Positions 53,391-62,622 of a DNA stretch of 64,000 nucleotides are shown here, piece by piece. Position 1 is the stretch's first letter. Every line of letters begins with the position of its first letter. Origin of the DNA: Emcibacteraceae bacterium (GTDB taxonomy: Bacteria; Pseudomonadota; Alphaproteobacteria; Sphingomonadales; Emcibacteraceae). The DNA lies in the NCBI GenBank assembly GCA_041396985.1, contig JAWKXO010000001.1, positions 62,001 to 126,000 on the forward strand, given 5' to 3'. A program made the position numbers and the translations under genes. Under the pieces are notes generated by a model, which saw only the letters and a list, made by a program, of their open reading frames with translations, made no database searches and had not been told where the DNA came from.

Positions 53391-54206
53391 ATGTATAAAA
53401 CAATTCTCATCCCTGTAAATGGTGTCGAAAGATCAATGCCTTTACAAAAAGCGGCAATGGAGGTCGGAAGCCTGTTTACGTCACACGTGACCGGACTTCA
53501 TATTGTTCCAAGTCTACAGTCACTTCAGAGTATAGCGGATCATCAGTTTGTCTCATTTGAAATTTATCAGCAGCTTATGGAAAATGAAACCGAACTGGCT
53601 GAAAAAGACAAAGCCGCGTTTAACGCGTTTTTTGGTGGCTCAACTGTAAATTATGAATGGGTGGAAACAGAAGGTCATTTTGGGCATATTATGAAACATC
53701 ATGCCAGAACATCTGATCTTGCCATCGTTCCCCAGGGAGAGGACCAGCTGGGCGATGTCATGGGCGATATTCCGGATTTTATTCTTAACAGCGGCATAGC
53801 CAGTCTAGCCGTCCCAAGAGAAAGACGGGAAAAATCTTTTGCCCAGAATATATTTATTGCCTGGAATAGCAGCAAAGAAAGTATTCAAGCCATTCATGCG
53901 GCCCTGCCGCTACTTAAACTGGCAAAAAATGTAACTGTCCTATCCGTCTGTGAAGAAAATAAGGATGAGGTCAAAACGGCTGATATCTGTAAAAACCTTG
54001 CCCGACATGATGTAAATATATCTGGCATGACCATTCCGCTTCATGTAAATCCGGGGGCAAAAATACTGGAAGTCTGTCTGGAAAAAAGAGCAGATCTTAT
54101 CGTTTCAGGAGCCTGGGCACATAGCCGGCTGACCGAACTGATCTATGGCGGTGTTACGAAAACTTTGTTCAACAATCAGCAGATACCTGTACTCTTTGCC
54201 CATTAA
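53391..54206 (+). CDS. Two-domain universal stress protein A
   Basis: The 271-residue protein has two tandem UspA folds, beginning YKTILIPVNGVERS and, in the second half, NIFIAWNSSKESIQAIHAALPLL. It ends with the ATP-binding loop GAWAHSRLTELIYGGVTKTLF. It is paralogous to the product of the gene at 58500. USPs bind ATP or adenylates and support survival during growth arrest and low oxygen. An FNR-type box at -41.5 fits that. AAGGAAG precedes the ATG. Confidence 0.92.
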   Translation: MYKTILIPVNGVERSMPLQKAAMEVGSLFTSHVTGLHIVPSLQSLQSIADHQFVSFEIYQQLMENETELAEKDKAAFNAFFGGSTVNYEWVETEGHFGHIMKHHARTSDLAIVPQGEDQLGDVMGDIPDFILNSGIASLAVPRERREKSFAQNIFIAWNSSKESIQAIHAALPLLKLAKNVTVLSVCEENKDEVKTADICKNLARHDVNISGMTIPLHVNPGAKILEVCLEKRADLIVSGAWAHSRLTELIYGGVTKTLFNNQQIPVLFAH

Positions 54207-54214
54207 AGGCATAT

Positions 54215-54583
54215 TCAGGTAATGTCACTCCAGACACCAAGTTCGTTACCACTTGGTTCACGAAACTGAAACCGGCGGCCACCGGGAAAGTCAAATATTT
54301 CCCGAACAATTGTGCCGCCTGCTCTTATGATGCGTCGTTCACTCTCTTCCAGGTTTTCGCTGTAAAAAACCGGTAATGCCGCTCCATTAGAAGAGTCGGA
54401 TACTTTTTCAGCCTGATAAAAACCGCAATCAATGCCACGTCCTTCATAAGCCGTATAGTCTGGTCCGTAATCTGTGAATTCCCAGCCGAATACGTCATTA
54501 AAAAATTTCTTTGTCGCTTCAAGATTGGTTGCAGCAAATTCGATATAATTAATCTTATGATGCCGCGCACGTTTATCCAGCAC
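54215..54583 (-). CDS. VOC (glyoxalase/bleomycin-resistance) family protein
   Basis: The 122-residue protein has the two-beta-alpha-beta-beta-beta unit pattern: HKINYIEFAATNLEATKKFFNDVFGWEF and the C-terminal GTIVREIFDFPGGRRFQFREPSGNELGVWSD. Metal-ligand positions (His near 8, Glu in SGNELG) are present. The substrate is unknown. It converges on the universal stress gene with 8 bases between stops. Confidence 0.88.
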   Translation of the reverse strand: MLDKRARHHKINYIEFAATNLEATKKFFNDVFGWEFTDYGPDYTAYEGRGIDCGFYQAEKVSDSSNGAALPVFYSENLEESERRIIRAGGTIVREIFDFPGGRRFQFREPSGNELGVWSDIT

Positions 54584-54844
54584 GTTTTCCCTCCATTTAT
54601 AGACAACAGGCTCAAAACCATTTTGAGAGAATAAAATATACCGACTTTGACTTTATTTCAGTCAGCGCCCTCGCAGTAGTATTTCTTCCATTCACCCTGA
54701 TTCTTTTCCGAACCATAATCAGAATAATAAAATGTTTCCGTTTTTCAAATTATTTTTACTCATAGTTGAAAGATTTTTATAAAATCAATCCATTCAGAAA
54801 ATTCTCTTTATATCGCTACCTTAAAACGCACCGTGGCCAGAACC

Positions 54845-57800
54845 TTAATCAGCGCCCATTACAATCAGCAAATCCTTGGCATCCACCTGGTCGCCAACAC
54901 CGACGAGCAATTCAGCAATTCTGCCGTCTTTTTCAGCGTGAAGGGTGGTTTCCATTTTCATCGCCTCAATGCTGAGCAGCAAATCACCCTTGGTCACTTT
55001 CTGTCCAGCCTGAACGGCAATATTTGAAACCATCCCCGGAAGCGGTGCACCGATATGGTTGGCATTGCCGCTATCGGCTTTTTTATTGACCTTGATCGCT
55101 ACAGTCGCATCGTTCTTTCTGACCCTGATAACCCTCGGCTGACCGTTCAGTTCAAAAAACACTTCGACAGTGCCATCTTCATGAACACCGCTTATCGCCT
55201 GACAATGAATGACAAGGGTTTTCCCGGCTTCAAGGTCAACCATGATTTCCTCAAACGGCTCCATACCATAGAAAAATACTTTGGTCGGAAGATGGCTGAT
55301 CGGTCCAAACTGATTACGGGTTTCGGCAAAATCCGTATAGACCTTCGGATACATCAGATAAGAGGACAGATCAAAATCGTTTATTTCATTGCCGGTCGCT
55401 TTTTTTGCCTCGGCCCGCAGTTTTTCCAGATCCGCTGGCGGTAGACTTTTTCCCGGCCGTTCGGTCAGCGGCTTTTCCCCTTTCAGAATTTTTTTCTGTA
55501 AGTCTTTTGGAAATCCACCGACTGTCTGTCCCAGCTCACCCTTAAACAGGCTGACAACGCTGGCCGGAAACGCAATATCCTTGTCCGGGTTTTCCACGTC
55601 TGCACGGGTCAAGTTTCCTGACACCATCATAATCGCCATATCCCCAACCACTTTTGAAGACGGGGTTACCTTGACAATATCCCCAAACATCTGGTTCACT
55701 TCGGCATAGGTTCTTGCCACCTCATGCCAGCGTTCTTCAAGCCCCATGCTACGGGCCTGTTCCTTAAGATTGGTAAACTGCCCACCCGGCATTTCATGCA
55801 GATAAACTTCTGAAGCACCGGCACGAATATCACTTTCAAATGCCATATACTGACGGCGGACCAGTTCCCAATAATCACTAATTGTGCGGATTGTCGCACT
55901 GTCAAGTCCGGTATCACGGTCACCACTTTTAAGTGCCGCGACTATTGATCCAAGATTTGGCTGTGAAGTAAGTCCACTGAAACTGTCCATCGCGGCGTCC
56001 GCCGCATCAACACCTGCTACGGCCGCGGCAAGGACACTCGCCGCACTGATCCCGCTGGTATCATGGGTATGGAAATGAACCGGTATACTGACCTCATTTT
56101 TAAGGGCGGTGATCAGCCTTGTCGCTGCCGCCGGCTTTAAGAGACCGGCCATATCCTTAAGTCCAAGAATATGTGCCCCGGCTTTTTCAAGCTCTTTTGC
56201 CATATTGACATAATATTTGAGGCTGTATTTTGCCCGGTCCGGGTCATCAATATCCCCGGTATAGCAGACGGTTCCTTCACAGATTTTACCGCTTTCAATG
56301 ACCGCATCCATGGCAATGCGCATATTTTCAACCCAGTTCAGGCTGTCAAATACCCTGAAAATATCAATACCGGATTCTGCTGTTTTTTTAATAAAATACT
56401 GAATGACATTGTCCGGATAATTTGTATAGCCGACACCGTTGGATGCCCTAAGCAGCATCTGTGTCAGAATATTGGGGGCTGCGGCGCGAATTTCCCTGAT
56501 CCGCTCCCACGGGCTTTCATTTAAAAACCGCATCGCCACATCAAATGTTGCCCCGCCCCAGCATTCAAGACTGAGAAGCCCTGACATTTTCTGGGCATAG
56601 GCCGGGGCAATTTTTACCATATCATAGGTACGCATCCGTGTTGCCAGCAGTGACTGATGGGCATCCCGCATCGTGGTGTCGGTCATAAGCAGCCGTTTTT
56701 GATCGAGCATCCATTTGGCAAACCCTTCCGCACCCAGTTTTTCAAAAATATCCCGGCTTCCTTCCGGAATATCCGCACTGACCGGTGGCGGCGCTTTAGG
56801 GGTCGGGCTTTCAATCGGAAGCCGTCTTCCCTTCACTTCCTTATTCCCGTTTACCGTGACTTCGGCAATGAAATTCAGAAGCTTTGTTGCCCGGTCCTTA
56901 CGCGGTTTGAAATTAAACAGCTCAGGCGTCTGATCAATAAATCTTGTGGTATAGGTCCCGTCCCTGAATGTGGGGTGATTGATCAGATTTTCCAGGAAGT
57001 TCAGATTGGTGGCAAGACCCCGAATTCGGAATTCACGAAGCGCCCGTCCCATTCTTTTTACTGCCTGCTCCGGGTCCGGCGCCCAGGCCGTAATTTTTTC
57101 AAGCATACTGTCATAATAGCGGGTGATCACTGCCCCGGAGTAAGCCGTTCCCCCGTCAAGTCGAATGCCAAAACCGGTCGCCCCGCGATAGGCGGTAATC
57201 CGGCCATAATCAGGCACAAAATTATCTTCCGGATTTTCCGTGGTTATCCGGCACTGAAGGGCAAAGCCGTTAAGCTTGATATTTTTCTGTTTTGGAATAC
57301 CGGATCTTTTACTGCCAATTTCTTCACCATCGGCGATTAAAATCTGCGCCTTGACAAGATCAACACCGGTTACCACTTCTGTTACAGTATGTTCGACCTG
57401 AATTCTCGGGTTTACTTCGATAAAATAAAACTTGCCCGTGTCGGCATCCATCAGAAACTCAACGGTTCCTGCATTGGAATAACTGACTGATTTAGCAAGC
57501 TTTATGGCAAGGCCACATAAATATTCCCTTTGCTCCGTGGTCATGAAAGCGGCCGGCGCCCGCTCAATCACTTTCTGATTGCGGCGCTGAACCGAACAGT
57601 CCCGCTCGAAAAGATGAACAAGGTTTCCGTGTGTATCCCCCAGTATCTGAACCTCGATATGGCGGGCCCGTTCAATCATTTTTTCAAGATAGACTTCATC
57701 CTTGCCAAAGGCATTGGCCGCTTCACGCTGGCCTTCATTGACCTGGTTTTCAAGTTCTTTTTCACTGCGGATAATACGCATACCGCGGCCACCGCCACCC

Positions 57801-58291
57801 CAACTGGCCTTAAGCATGATCGGGTAGCCAATTTCATCAGCAAGTTTATGAACTTTTTTCATATCTTTTGGGAGTGGCTCTGATGCAGGAATAACCGGAA
57901 CACCAGCGCTGATTGCCATGTTACGCGCGGCAACTTTATTGCCAAGATCACGCATGGCCTGTGCTTCAGGGCCAACAAAAATTAACCCGGCATTACGGCA
58001 GGCATCAGCAAATTCAGGATCCTCAGATAAAAAGCCATATCCCGGATGTATGGCATCAGCACCAACCGATTTGGCAATTCGCAATATTTCGTCTCCGGCA
58101 AGATAGGCCTTTACCGGCCCGAGCCCTTCCCCGACCAGATAGCTTTCATCAGCTTTAAAACGGTGAAGCGCCAGCCGGTCTTCATGTGAATATATTGCAA
58201 CAGTTCTTATTCCAAGTTCCGTCGCTGCCCGCATTATCCGGATAGCAATTTCGCCCCGGTTTGCGATCAGTATTTTCTTAATTTTATTCAT
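54845..58291 (-). CDS. pyc: Pyruvate carboxylase
   Basis: This 1148-residue biotin enzyme makes oxaloacetate from pyruvate, bicarbonate and ATP. Domains in order: biotin carboxylase (about 1-455, with KKILIANRGEIAIRIMRAA, GGGGRGMRI and EVNPRIQVEHTVTE), carboxyltransferase (about 535-805, with DTTMRDAHQSLLATRMRT), allosteric linker, and biotinyl domain (IEAMKMETT, biotin on Lys1112). Length and order fit the single-chain alpha4 type. It refills the TCA cycle, and lies between the two universal stress genes. Confidence 0.97.
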   Translation of the reverse strand: MNKIKKILIANRGEIAIRIMRAATELGIRTVAIYSHEDRLALHRFKADESYLVGEGLGPVKAYLAGDEILRIAKSVGADAIHPGYGFLSEDPEFADACRNAGLIFVGPEAQAMRDLGNKVAARNMAISAGVPVIPASEPLPKDMKKVHKLADEIGYPIMLKASWGGGGRGMRIIRSEKELENQVNEGQREAANAFGKDEVYLEKMIERARHIEVQILGDTHGNLVHLFERDCSVQRRNQKVIERAPAAFMTTEQREYLCGLAIKLAKSVSYSNAGTVEFLMDADTGKFYFIEVNPRIQVEHTVTEVVTGVDLVKAQILIADGEEIGSKRSGIPKQKNIKLNGFALQCRITTENPEDNFVPDYGRITAYRGATGFGIRLDGGTAYSGAVITRYYDSMLEKITAWAPDPEQAVKRMGRALREFRIRGLATNLNFLENLINHPTFRDGTYTTRFIDQTPELFNFKPRKDRATKLLNFIAEVTVNGNKEVKGRRLPIESPTPKAPPPVSADIPEGSRDIFEKLGAEGFAKWMLDQKRLLMTDTTMRDAHQSLLATRMRTYDMVKIAPAYAQKMSGLLSLECWGGATFDVAMRFLNESPWERIREIRAAAPNILTQMLLRASNGVGYTNYPDNVIQYFIKKTAESGIDIFRVFDSLNWVENMRIAMDAVIESGKICEGTVCYTGDIDDPDRAKYSLKYYVNMAKELEKAGAHILGLKDMAGLLKPAAATRLITALKNEVSIPVHFHTHDTSGISAASVLAAAVAGVDAADAAMDSFSGLTSQPNLGSIVAALKSGDRDTGLDSATIRTISDYWELVRRQYMAFESDIRAGASEVYLHEMPGGQFTNLKEQARSMGLEERWHEVARTYAEVNQMFGDIVKVTPSSKVVGDMAIMMVSGNLTRADVENPDKDIAFPASVVSLFKGELGQTVGGFPKDLQKKILKGEKPLTERPGKSLPPADLEKLRAEAKKATGNEINDFDLSSYLMYPKVYTDFAETRNQFGPISHLPTKVFFYGMEPFEEIMVDLEAGKTLVIHCQAISGVHEDGTVEVFFELNGQPRVIRVRKNDATVAIKVNKKADSGNANHIGAPLPGMVSNIAVQAGQKVTKGDLLLSIEAMKMETTLHAEKDGRIAELLVGVGDQVDAKDLLIVMGAD

Positions 58292-58405
58292 AATGCCTGT
58301 ATTGTTTATTTATTACCCGGCGCTAGCATAACTTTTTTATTCTTTCTGTAAACTAAAATATAAAAACCTTAAGGCAGTCGGCCGTTTTTTCAAAATTTCC
58401 ATTCC

Positions 58406-58419
58406 TTGATGCAAATCAA
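58406..58419 (+). promoter_or_regulatory. FNR/FixK-type box upstream of the second universal stress gene
   Basis: TTGATGCAAATCAA matches TTGAT-N4-ATCAA exactly. TACGAT at 58442-58447 is at the -10 position expected if the box is centred at -41.5 from a start near 58454, the same geometry as at 53319. Confidence 0.82.
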
Positions 58420-58499
58420 TTTATGAAAAATATCTATACTATACGATCTGACGATAAAAAAACACGGTCTGACATCTAAAAGATATAGGAGAGCTGAAA

Positions 58500-59315
58500 A
58501 TGTTTAAAACCATTTTGATACCCATTGGCAGTGACGAAGAAGCGGAAACAAGGATAAAGGCGGGCGTTATTCTGGGAAAGAAATTTTCTTCACATCTAAA
58601 AGGCTTCCATGCCGTCCCCACTCTTAAATCTTTGGAACAGCTCACACCCTATGCCTATTATTCATACGATCTTTACACGCAAATATGGGAAACCCAGAAA
58701 CAAAAGGCGGAAGAGCAGAAAAAACATTTTCTCGATTATATGAAGAAAAATTATGATGATTATGAATGGCGGGAAGCACAAGGCGATTTTATGCGGTCCT
58801 TTAAACTCGTCTCCAGATCATGTGACCTGACCATTATAAGCCAGGGAGAAGACACCTATTCCGATGTTATGGGATCAATGGCCCGGTTTATGATGGAAAG
58901 CTCCCTTCCCGTTCTTGCTGTTCCCTCGGGCGGACTTGATAAAAAAGTGGGCACCAATATCATGATAGCCTGGGATGCCAGCGCAGAAGCCGCCCGCGCC
59001 GTACATGATGCCATGCCATTTCTTTTGAAATCAGAAGAGGTTACAGTTGTTACAATTAATGAAGATCGCAAACATAATAGCCAACTGGACGATATCTGCT
59101 CTATGCTGGAACGGTCAGGCGTAAAGGCAAAAGGCGTGGAAGAAGGTGAATATCCGGACCGTTCTGAAAGACTGCTTCAACTGGCCAATGAATGGGATAT
59201 TGATCTGATTGTTGCCGGAGCGTGGGGACATAAACGCCTGCTTGAAATAATTTTTGGGGGTGTTACCAAAGCACTCTTTACCAATCAGGAAATAGCCGTT
59301 TTCTTTTCCCATTAG
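58500..59315 (+). CDS. Two-domain universal stress protein B
   Basis: This 271-residue protein is the same length as protein A and similar throughout: FKTILIPIGSDEEAETRIKAGVILGKKFSSHLKGFHAVP at the start and GAWGHKRLLEIIFGGVTKALF at the end. The second-domain loop is the canonical ATP-binding form, GAWGH against GAWAH in protein A. AGGAG is 7 bases before the ATG. A short AT-rich hairpin after the stop may terminate it. The pair probably arose by duplication and then kept matching control sites. Confidence 0.92.
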   Translation: MFKTILIPIGSDEEAETRIKAGVILGKKFSSHLKGFHAVPTLKSLEQLTPYAYYSYDLYTQIWETQKQKAEEQKKHFLDYMKKNYDDYEWREAQGDFMRSFKLVSRSCDLTIISQGEDTYSDVMGSMARFMMESSLPVLAVPSGGLDKKVGTNIMIAWDASAEAARAVHDAMPFLLKSEEVTVVTINEDRKHNSQLDDICSMLERSGVKAKGVEEGEYPDRSERLLQLANEWDIDLIVAGAWGHKRLLEIIFGGVTKALFTNQEIAVFFSH

Positions 59316-59320
59316 GGATC

Positions 59321-59350
59321 AATAACTAGATATAATTTTAGTTATTTTTT
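59321..59350 (+). terminator. AT-rich terminator after universal stress gene B
   Basis: AATAACTA (59321-59328) pairs with TAGTTATT (59339-59346) and T-residues follow. The stem has few G:C pairs, so the call is tentative. Confidence 0.4.
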
Positions 59351-59359
59351 GGCTAATTA

Positions 59360-59374
59360 TTAAGAACATATTAA
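59360..59374. promoter_or_regulatory. Perfect CtrA-type box before the first TadE gene
   Basis: TTAA-GAACATA-TTAA fits the alphaproteobacterial CtrA consensus TTAA-N7-TTAA at every position. It lies about 50 bp before the TadE ATG. CtrA controls Flp pilus genes in Caulobacter. Confidence 0.6.
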
Positions 59375-59426
59375 CAGTCTTCTGTTAGCTTTTCCTAAAT
59401 TGAGTATTTATGGAAAATTTTACAAA

Positions 59427-60050
59427 ATGGCTGCTAATCTGACAAAGTGGTTTACCAAATTTGCAAGAAATGAAAAAGGGGCAACTGTCGTTGAATATGC
59501 CCTTATACTTCCTGTTTTTCTTGTTCTTACGTTAGGGTCAATGGAAATAGGGCGCATTCTGATGGTTTATTCGGCTCTTGAGGGGGCCGTAACAGAATCC
59601 ACACGGATTTCCATTACCGGTAATATTCCGGATGGCTACGCAACGACAGAAGACTATATCAAGGATTATGTCAAAGATTCCCTTGAAAATTTCGGCATAG
59701 ATGCCGGTGTCAATATAAGCATGAAAGTCTATGACAGTTTTTCCGACATTGGATCTGCTGAACCCTTCACTGATGAAAATGCTGACCTCATTTGCAATAA
59801 CGGTGAATTTTATACCGATGTCAATGGAAACAACACCTGGGACGAGGATATGGGGGCAAATGGTGCCGGCGGCGAAGAAAATATTATGGTCATGGAAATT
59901 GACGTCGCCCTTCCCTATATGATGCACGGCATTATTGATGCTTTCAGTCATGAAGAAAATATCAATCTGTCTACGTCAACCGCTGTCCGAAATGAACCAT
60001 ATGGTGGCATCGCCTGGGAACCAAGCGATACCGTAAGATCATGCAACTAG
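59427..60050 (+). CDS. TadE-family pilus assembly protein
   Basis: The 207-residue product starts at ATG 59427; a TTG at 59400 would add nine residues without a binding site. A short N-terminal helix and the TadE signature NEKGATVVEYALILPVFLVLTLGSMEIGRILMVYSALEGAV, a single membrane span with Glu near its start, are followed by a periplasmic region. TadE proteins are prepilin-like proteins needed for Flp pilus assembly. The next TadE gene starts 11 bases after its stop. Confidence 0.85.
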   Translation: MAANLTKWFTKFARNEKGATVVEYALILPVFLVLTLGSMEIGRILMVYSALEGAVTESTRISITGNIPDGYATTEDYIKDYVKDSLENFGIDAGVNISMKVYDSFSDIGSAEPFTDENADLICNNGEFYTDVNGNNTWDEDMGANGAGGEENIMVMEIDVALPYMMHGIIDAFSHEENINLSTSTAVRNEPYGGIAWEPSDTVRSCN

Positions 60051-60060
60051 GGACAGTCAC

Positions 60061-60714
60061 ATGATATCAAAATCAAAATTTTTAAAAAAAATCGGTTTCC
60101 GCCAAAATAAAGGCCTTCAGGACAATGTCAAACTGTCTCGGGACCAGAAAGGTGTTGCCCTGATTGAATTTGCGGTTGTGACACCGTTCCTTACTGCCCT
60201 GCTGATGGGCTGTATTGATCTGACCTATTATCTTGTGGCTCACCAGCGTATTTCAAGATCAGCCTACACCATGTCCAACCTGATGACACAAATGGATAAG
60301 GGACTGACTGAATCCCAGGTAAGCGATATGATGCTCGCCCTTGATCAGGTGAGCAAGCCATTTAATATTTCGGATAACGGCAGAGCAACCATTACCGCCA
60401 TTATCGGCGAAGGTGTTGATGGCGCTGCTGCCACCAGCTATTCCGTCGCCTGGCAGCGCTGCTATGGTCCGAATTCGTCAACGCCATCATTTGGTGCTGC
60501 CGGCAGTACCGTTGATAGTGCCGATATACCGACCAATTCGATTGTAACAACATCGCAAATTCTTGTGGTGACGGAGGTTGACTATACGTTTGAGCCAATC
60601 CTCGGCATCCTACCCCTGGAAGGTCATATTAAATATGATGCCTATTTCCGTCCACGCCGGGGAACAATTGAAAATATTGTTGCTGACGGGTCTGCCCCGA
60701 ACAGCTGTTCCTAA
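60061..60714 (+). CDS. TadE-family pilus assembly protein, second copy
   Basis: The 217-residue protein shows the same opening, DQKGVALIEFAVVTPFLTALLMGCIDLTYYLVAHQRISRSAYTMSNLM, and a longer periplasmic region with two Cys residues (QRCYG and PNSCS). It is co-transcribed with the preceding TadE gene and faces the TadG gene across a region with two hairpins. It probably forms a pseudopilin complex with the preceding product and the vWA TadG. Confidence 0.86.
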   Translation: MISKSKFLKKIGFRQNKGLQDNVKLSRDQKGVALIEFAVVTPFLTALLMGCIDLTYYLVAHQRISRSAYTMSNLMTQMDKGLTESQVSDMMLALDQVSKPFNISDNGRATITAIIGEGVDGAAATSYSVAWQRCYGPNSSTPSFGAAGSTVDSADIPTNSIVTTSQILVVTEVDYTFEPILGILPLEGHIKYDAYFRPRRGTIENIVADGSAPNSCS

Positions 60715-60740
60715 ATTACCTTATCTCTGTAATTAAAAGC

Positions 60741-60783
60741 TAAAAGAAAAGCCGGCAATGGAAGTGGAGTTTCATTGCCGGCT
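60741..60783 (-). terminator. Hairpin between convergent TadE and TadG genes
   Basis: AGCCGGCAATG (60750-60760) pairs with CATTGCCGGCT (60773-60783), and the stem extends by three more pairs. On the minus strand TTTTCTTTTA follows, so it terminates the TadG transcript. It may also act on the TadE transcript. Confidence 0.75.
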
Positions 60784-60791
60784 CAAGTTAC

Positions 60792-60819
60792 CATTTTATT
60801 TTATCAGGAAAATAAAATG
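60792..60819. repeat. 11-bp AT-rich inverted repeat beside the terminator
   Basis: CATTTTATTTT (60792-60802) and AAAATAAAATG (60809-60819) flank ATCAGG. It lies next to the GC-rich terminator in the same gap and its role is unknown. Confidence 0.6.
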
Positions 60820-60843
60820 AGGGTTGTTAGATATTCCCCGGAT

Positions 60844-62469
60844 TTACTTACTCAATCTTAAATCAGCAAGATCGTTTGCAATTGCCTCAAAGGCACCGTC
60901 AAGCTCCGCTGCATCCGGCGCATGAAAATATTTACCGCTGTCTGTGGCGCACCCTTCATAAAGGTTTTTAAGAGTTGTGTTGGTTGCACCGCTGCCAAAG
61001 GTAATTGTATAAACAGTAATCCCCATCCCTTTCATGGCCGAACAGACATAGGCTAACCTTTTATTAATGGCGCTACTTGAGGAAGACTGAGTTGTCGCAC
61101 CATCAAGGCGGCCCTCATCCCGAACACCATAGCCCGAATAATCCCCACTATACCTACGATCATACCCGAATGTTTCATCGCCACCATCATATTGAGCATT
61201 TACACATTGCGGACATTTGCCATCACCGTCATCATCCCAGGCATCATCATTATCACTATTACGGTCTTGCTTATCATAATAGGGATTGGTTGAACTTCTA
61301 TCTATTACCCAATTCTCACCGTCGGTCATAAGAACCACAGCTTTAACCATTTTGTCATCATCATAGGCGATATCGTTAAAAAACGGTGATCCGGTATGGA
61401 GCATTCGCCAGCCCCAGATCATCCCGATATTGGCAATAGTACCGCCACGGTTATAGGAATAATAAAGACTGTCGATATAGGTATTCAGATCCGCTTTGGT
61501 GGATGTAAAATCCAGCACCGGCGCCGGGCAGTTAATATTGGGCCCGCCATCCGCATTGACATTTTCCCCACTGCCGCCTTCGTGCTGATAATCCGGTGCG
61601 GGCCAGACTTCACCATTTGGACCGTTCAAGTCCGATAAGCTATAAACATTGTCATAATGCGGCCGCCACAGGAATGGAACCCAGTCCACCCCTTCATGTT
61701 CCACTTTGACGTCATAGGCATCAGCAGCGCTTAAATCGCTGTTGGTATGACGCGCTTCAACGCAGCCGTTCCATTTGGAAAGGTTATTGGCATCATAGGT
61801 ATAGCTGGCCGGCATAGTTGATGTGTCAATATATGAACTGTCCAGTAAATGCCCGATATTGACCGTCGTCACATAGGGAACAATGGCTATTTCAAGTTTG
61901 TCATTTGTCGCATCATTGCCAAACAGGTTATTAACCATGGCCTTTGCGGATGTTTTTAAAGCATCAATTTTTTTTGTTCCGCTAGCATATTGCCTCATAG
62001 ACCCTGTGTTATCCAGCACCATGACCAGCTGAAGACCGGTTTGCTTGCTGGTGGTTTCCGCATCGGCGGCAATGGACACCGTATCAAAACCAAACAGCCG
62101 CATAAAAACAGTATTAACCGTGCCTGAAGTGGAAACTTCCAATGTTTTGGTTGCGGTGTCCACTTCTCTGATATTAAGCGTCTGGACTTGACCGCCCATC
62201 AGGCTTGAATCAAAATTGCTGTCAAAAAAGGCCTGAATTTCGGCATCCCGCGTTGCAGAATGAAATGATTTTGCCCCGGCAAGGGCCGCAGCATCAAGGG
62301 CACCGGAAAGCTGCGAGCGATATAAATATGCCCTTCCAAGATCAACACCAATTCCAAGAATACCAATAAACACAGTTGCAGAAAGAGCCACCTGAAAAAG
62401 GATGGCCCCCTTTTGATTACGCCGTAATTCACGGCCAATCTTTATAAATTTAGAAAAATAGGTAAACAT
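60844..62469 (-). CDS. TadG-type pilus protein with von Willebrand A domain
   Basis: The 541-residue protein has a TadE/G-like N-terminal span (NQKGAILFQVALSATVFIGILGIGVDLGRAYLYRSQLSGALDAAALAGAKSF). The vWA domain follows, with the MIDAS motif DNTGSM near residue 151 and a second part near 390 (VVLMTDGENWV). A large insert rich in Asp, Gly and Tyr includes DNDDAWDDDGDGKCPQC. It likely forms a surface or periplasmic part of the Flp pilus system. It converges with the TadE pair. Confidence 0.87.
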   Translation of the reverse strand: MFTYFSKFIKIGRELRRNQKGAILFQVALSATVFIGILGIGVDLGRAYLYRSQLSGALDAAALAGAKSFHSATRDAEIQAFFDSNFDSSLMGGQVQTLNIREVDTATKTLEVSTSGTVNTVFMRLFGFDTVSIAADAETTSKQTGLQLVMVLDNTGSMRQYASGTKKIDALKTSAKAMVNNLFGNDATNDKLEIAIVPYVTTVNIGHLLDSSYIDTSTMPASYTYDANNLSKWNGCVEARHTNSDLSAADAYDVKVEHEGVDWVPFLWRPHYDNVYSLSDLNGPNGEVWPAPDYQHEGGSGENVNADGGPNINCPAPVLDFTSTKADLNTYIDSLYYSYNRGGTIANIGMIWGWRMLHTGSPFFNDIAYDDDKMVKAVVLMTDGENWVIDRSSTNPYYDKQDRNSDNDDAWDDDGDGKCPQCVNAQYDGGDETFGYDRRYSGDYSGYGVRDEGRLDGATTQSSSSSAINKRLAYVCSAMKGMGITVYTITFGSGATNTTLKNLYEGCATDSGKYFHAPDAAELDGAFEAIANDLADLRLSK

Positions 62470-62518
62470 TTTCCCGCCAATCTAATAATGAATCGCAGAA
62501 AAGAGTAAGCGATTCAAA

Positions 62519-62533
62519 TTAAGAAAGTCCTAA
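62519..62533. promoter_or_regulatory. CtrA-like site with one mismatch upstream of TadG
   Basis: TTAA-GAAAGTC-CTAA matches TTAA-N7-TTAA except for one base. GANTC sites lie at 62490 and 62511 nearby, 20-45 bp before the TadG start. This is a weaker site than that before the TadE genes. Confidence 0.3.
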
Positions 62534-62622
62534 AGTTCCCCTAAATTTTAGCTAAATTTTTAAGCAGAATTTATTGGATTCTAAGTGGTGGACCCTGCAG
62601 GATTTTGGGAAATATTGCGCAG

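Noticed and set aside
56657..57340. 227-residue plus-strand frame
   Set aside because: It lies wholly opposite pyruvate carboxylase, has no family features and no binding site, and mirrors the codons of the real gene.
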